A stretch of 23,781 nucleotides of DNA from Asaia bogorensis (GTDB lineage: Bacteria > Pseudomonadota > Alphaproteobacteria > Acetobacterales > Acetobacteraceae): the NCBI GenBank assembly GCA_945873675.1, contig CAMCEP010000009.1, positions 1-23,781 on the forward strand, written 5' to 3'. Of this stretch, positions 22,830 through 23,781 are shown piece by piece. Every line of letters begins with the position of its first letter. Within the stretch, counting starts at the first letter, position 1. The notes beneath the pieces were generated by a model. It saw only the letters and a list, made by a program, of their open reading frames with translations, made no database searches and was not told where the DNA came from. The translations under genes and the position numbers were made by a program.

Positions 22830-22883
22830 TGGAAATCCAACCAGCCCATGGACGCCGCCGCGCGCTGATGGTTCTTTGCGCTG

Positions 22884-23781
22884 ATGGATTTGCCGCTTTC
22901 CCCCCGCATCCGCGCCACCGGCGCCCCGCCCATCCCCGCCGTCCGCGGCTGGGCCGCCCGCTATCAGGGCGCAGCCGGGCCGGTCTTGGATATGACCCAG
23001 GCCGTGCCGGGCTATCCGCCGCATGCTGATCTGCTCACGCGGCTCGCTGCCGCGGCGGGTGATGCGAAATCCGCTGGCTATGGCCCAATTGAAGGCGAAG
23101 CTGCGCTGCGTGAAGCTTTGGCGGCCGATATGGCGCGCGCCTATGCAGCACGGATCGGCGCTGGCGATATCGCCATCACCGCTGGCGGCAATCTGGCCTT
23201 TACGCTGGCCATGATGACGCTGGCCGGCGCGGGGGAGGCAGTGATGTTGCCCGCTCCCTGGTATTTCAATCATCGCATGACATTGGAGGCGCTTGGCATT
23301 CCCTGCCGCGTTTTGCCCTGCCAGGCAGAGGATGGCTTTCTGCCCGATCCGGCCTTGGCGGCAACACTGATGGCAGGCGTGCGCGCGGTTGTTTTGGTAA
23401 CACCGAACAACCCGACCGGCGCCACTTATTCACCCGAACTCATTGCGCAATTCGCTAAGCTTTGTCGTGATCACGGCGCCTGGCTGGTGCTTGATGAAAC
23501 CTATCGCGATTTCATCCCGGAAGCCGCCGGCGCGCCGCATGGGCTGTTTCAGGATGCGACATGGCAGGATCATGTTGTGCATCTCTATTCATTTTCTAAA
23601 GCCTATTGCGTGCCGGGGCATCGCGTTGGCGCCATCGCGGCGGGTGCGGGCTTTCAGCGCGAATTGGCGAAAGCGATTGATACGGTGCAGATCTGTCCGC
23701 CGCGTGCGCCACAAATCGCGCTGGCTTGGGGGGTGGACGCCTTGCGGGATTGGCGCGCCGGCAATCGCGCCATCATGGCCG
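22884..23781 (+). CDS. PLP-dependent class I/II aminotransferase (3' end cut by the window)
   Basis: The frame is open from ATG 22884 to the window end (299 codons), so the C-terminus is missing. The fold-type I aminotransferase features are present: SAGYGPIEGEAALREALA (residues 63-80), ITAGGNLAF (cofactor phosphate region, 98-106), TPNNPTGATYS (Asn176), LDETYRDF (Asp204) and SFSKAYCVPGHRVG with Schiff-base Lys239 and Arg247. It resembles the aspartate/tyrosine/aromatic aminotransferase group; the amino donor cannot be told. There is no strong ribosome binding site; an in-frame ATG at 22848 stops after six codons, which fixes the start at 22884 or later. Confidence 0.92.
   Translation, partial: MDLPLSPRIRATGAPPIPAVRGWAARYQGAAGPVLDMTQAVPGYPPHADLLTRLAAAAGDAKSAGYGPIEGEAALREALAADMARAYAARIGAGDIAITAGGNLAFTLAMMTLAGAGEAVMLPAPWYFNHRMTLEALGIPCRVLPCQAEDGFLPDPALAATLMAGVRAVVLVTPNNPTGATYSPELIAQFAKLCRDHGAWLVLDETYRDFIPEAAGAPHGLFQDATWQDHVVHLYSFSKAYCVPGHRVGAIAAGAGFQRELAKAIDTVQICPPRAPQIALAWGVDALRDWRAGNRAIMA

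Noticed and set aside
1..23781. Search for a defence island, CRISPR array, integron, prophage, IS element or tRNA-linked attachment site
   Set aside because: No transposase, integrase, Cas, restriction-modification or toxin-antitoxin signature was found. The only long direct repeat seen is the 46-bp pair at the left edge.

Overview
The window looks like chromosomal DNA from a high-GC alphaproteobacterium, most likely Rhodospirillales/Acetobacteraceae (Roseomonas-like). The signs are the ImuB-DnaE2 mutasome pair, a Bug-type solute-binding protein, a Tat-like HtrA protease, the general codon bias, and several small secreted proteins. The lineage is inferred from recalled family resemblance, not from a search. 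I see no rRNA, tRNA, CRISPR array, IS element or prophage gene. Coding density is very high, and no stretch over about 150 bp lacks a gene.

Layout. 1-3902 (+): the C-terminal part of imuB, cut by the window edge, overlaps dnaE2 by 4 bp; together they form the error-prone translesion module. 3907-5004 (-): a mandelate-racemase-type enolase-superfamily enzyme, ending 4 bp from dnaE2. 5125-7645 (+): a tight run of a stand-alone transglutaminase-like protein, a C39-like cysteine peptidase and an outer-membrane beta-barrel. 7684-9652 (+): fdhD and mobA (molybdoenzyme maturation), then a 41-aa membrane peptide and a small lipoprotein joined by start/stop overlap, closed by a strong hairpin. 9705-10877 (-) and 11001-12787 (+): a class III CoA-transferase diverges from a crotonase-fold protein and a Bug-type binding protein, a small acyl-CoA/organic-acid module. 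12888-16274 (-): a conserved-looking protein of unknown function and a full-length DsbD/ScsB-type disulfide reductase. 16375-16701 (+): a six-cysteine secreted protein divergent from the reductase. 16774-22510 (+): the HrpB helicase, a single-PDZ HtrA-type protease, and an OmpR-type response regulator with its histidine kinase. 22568-end (+): a small secreted protein and a truncated PLP aminotransferase.

Most genes are recognisable housekeeping or accessory families, and I do not see a convincing new multi-gene defence or biosynthetic system. The most unusual points are: (i) a 46-bp out-of-frame copy of imuB sequence at the extreme left edge, which looks like a chimeric junction; (ii) the transglutaminase / C39-like peptidase / beta-barrel cluster, where the transglutaminase lacks the C-terminal module its closest relatives normally carry; (iii) a crotonase homologue lacking both catalytic glutamates; (iv) FdhD with its CxxC motif apparently moved; (v) the reductase paired divergently with a cysteine-rich secreted protein; and (vi) several start/stop-overlap and dyad arrangements at gene junctions.
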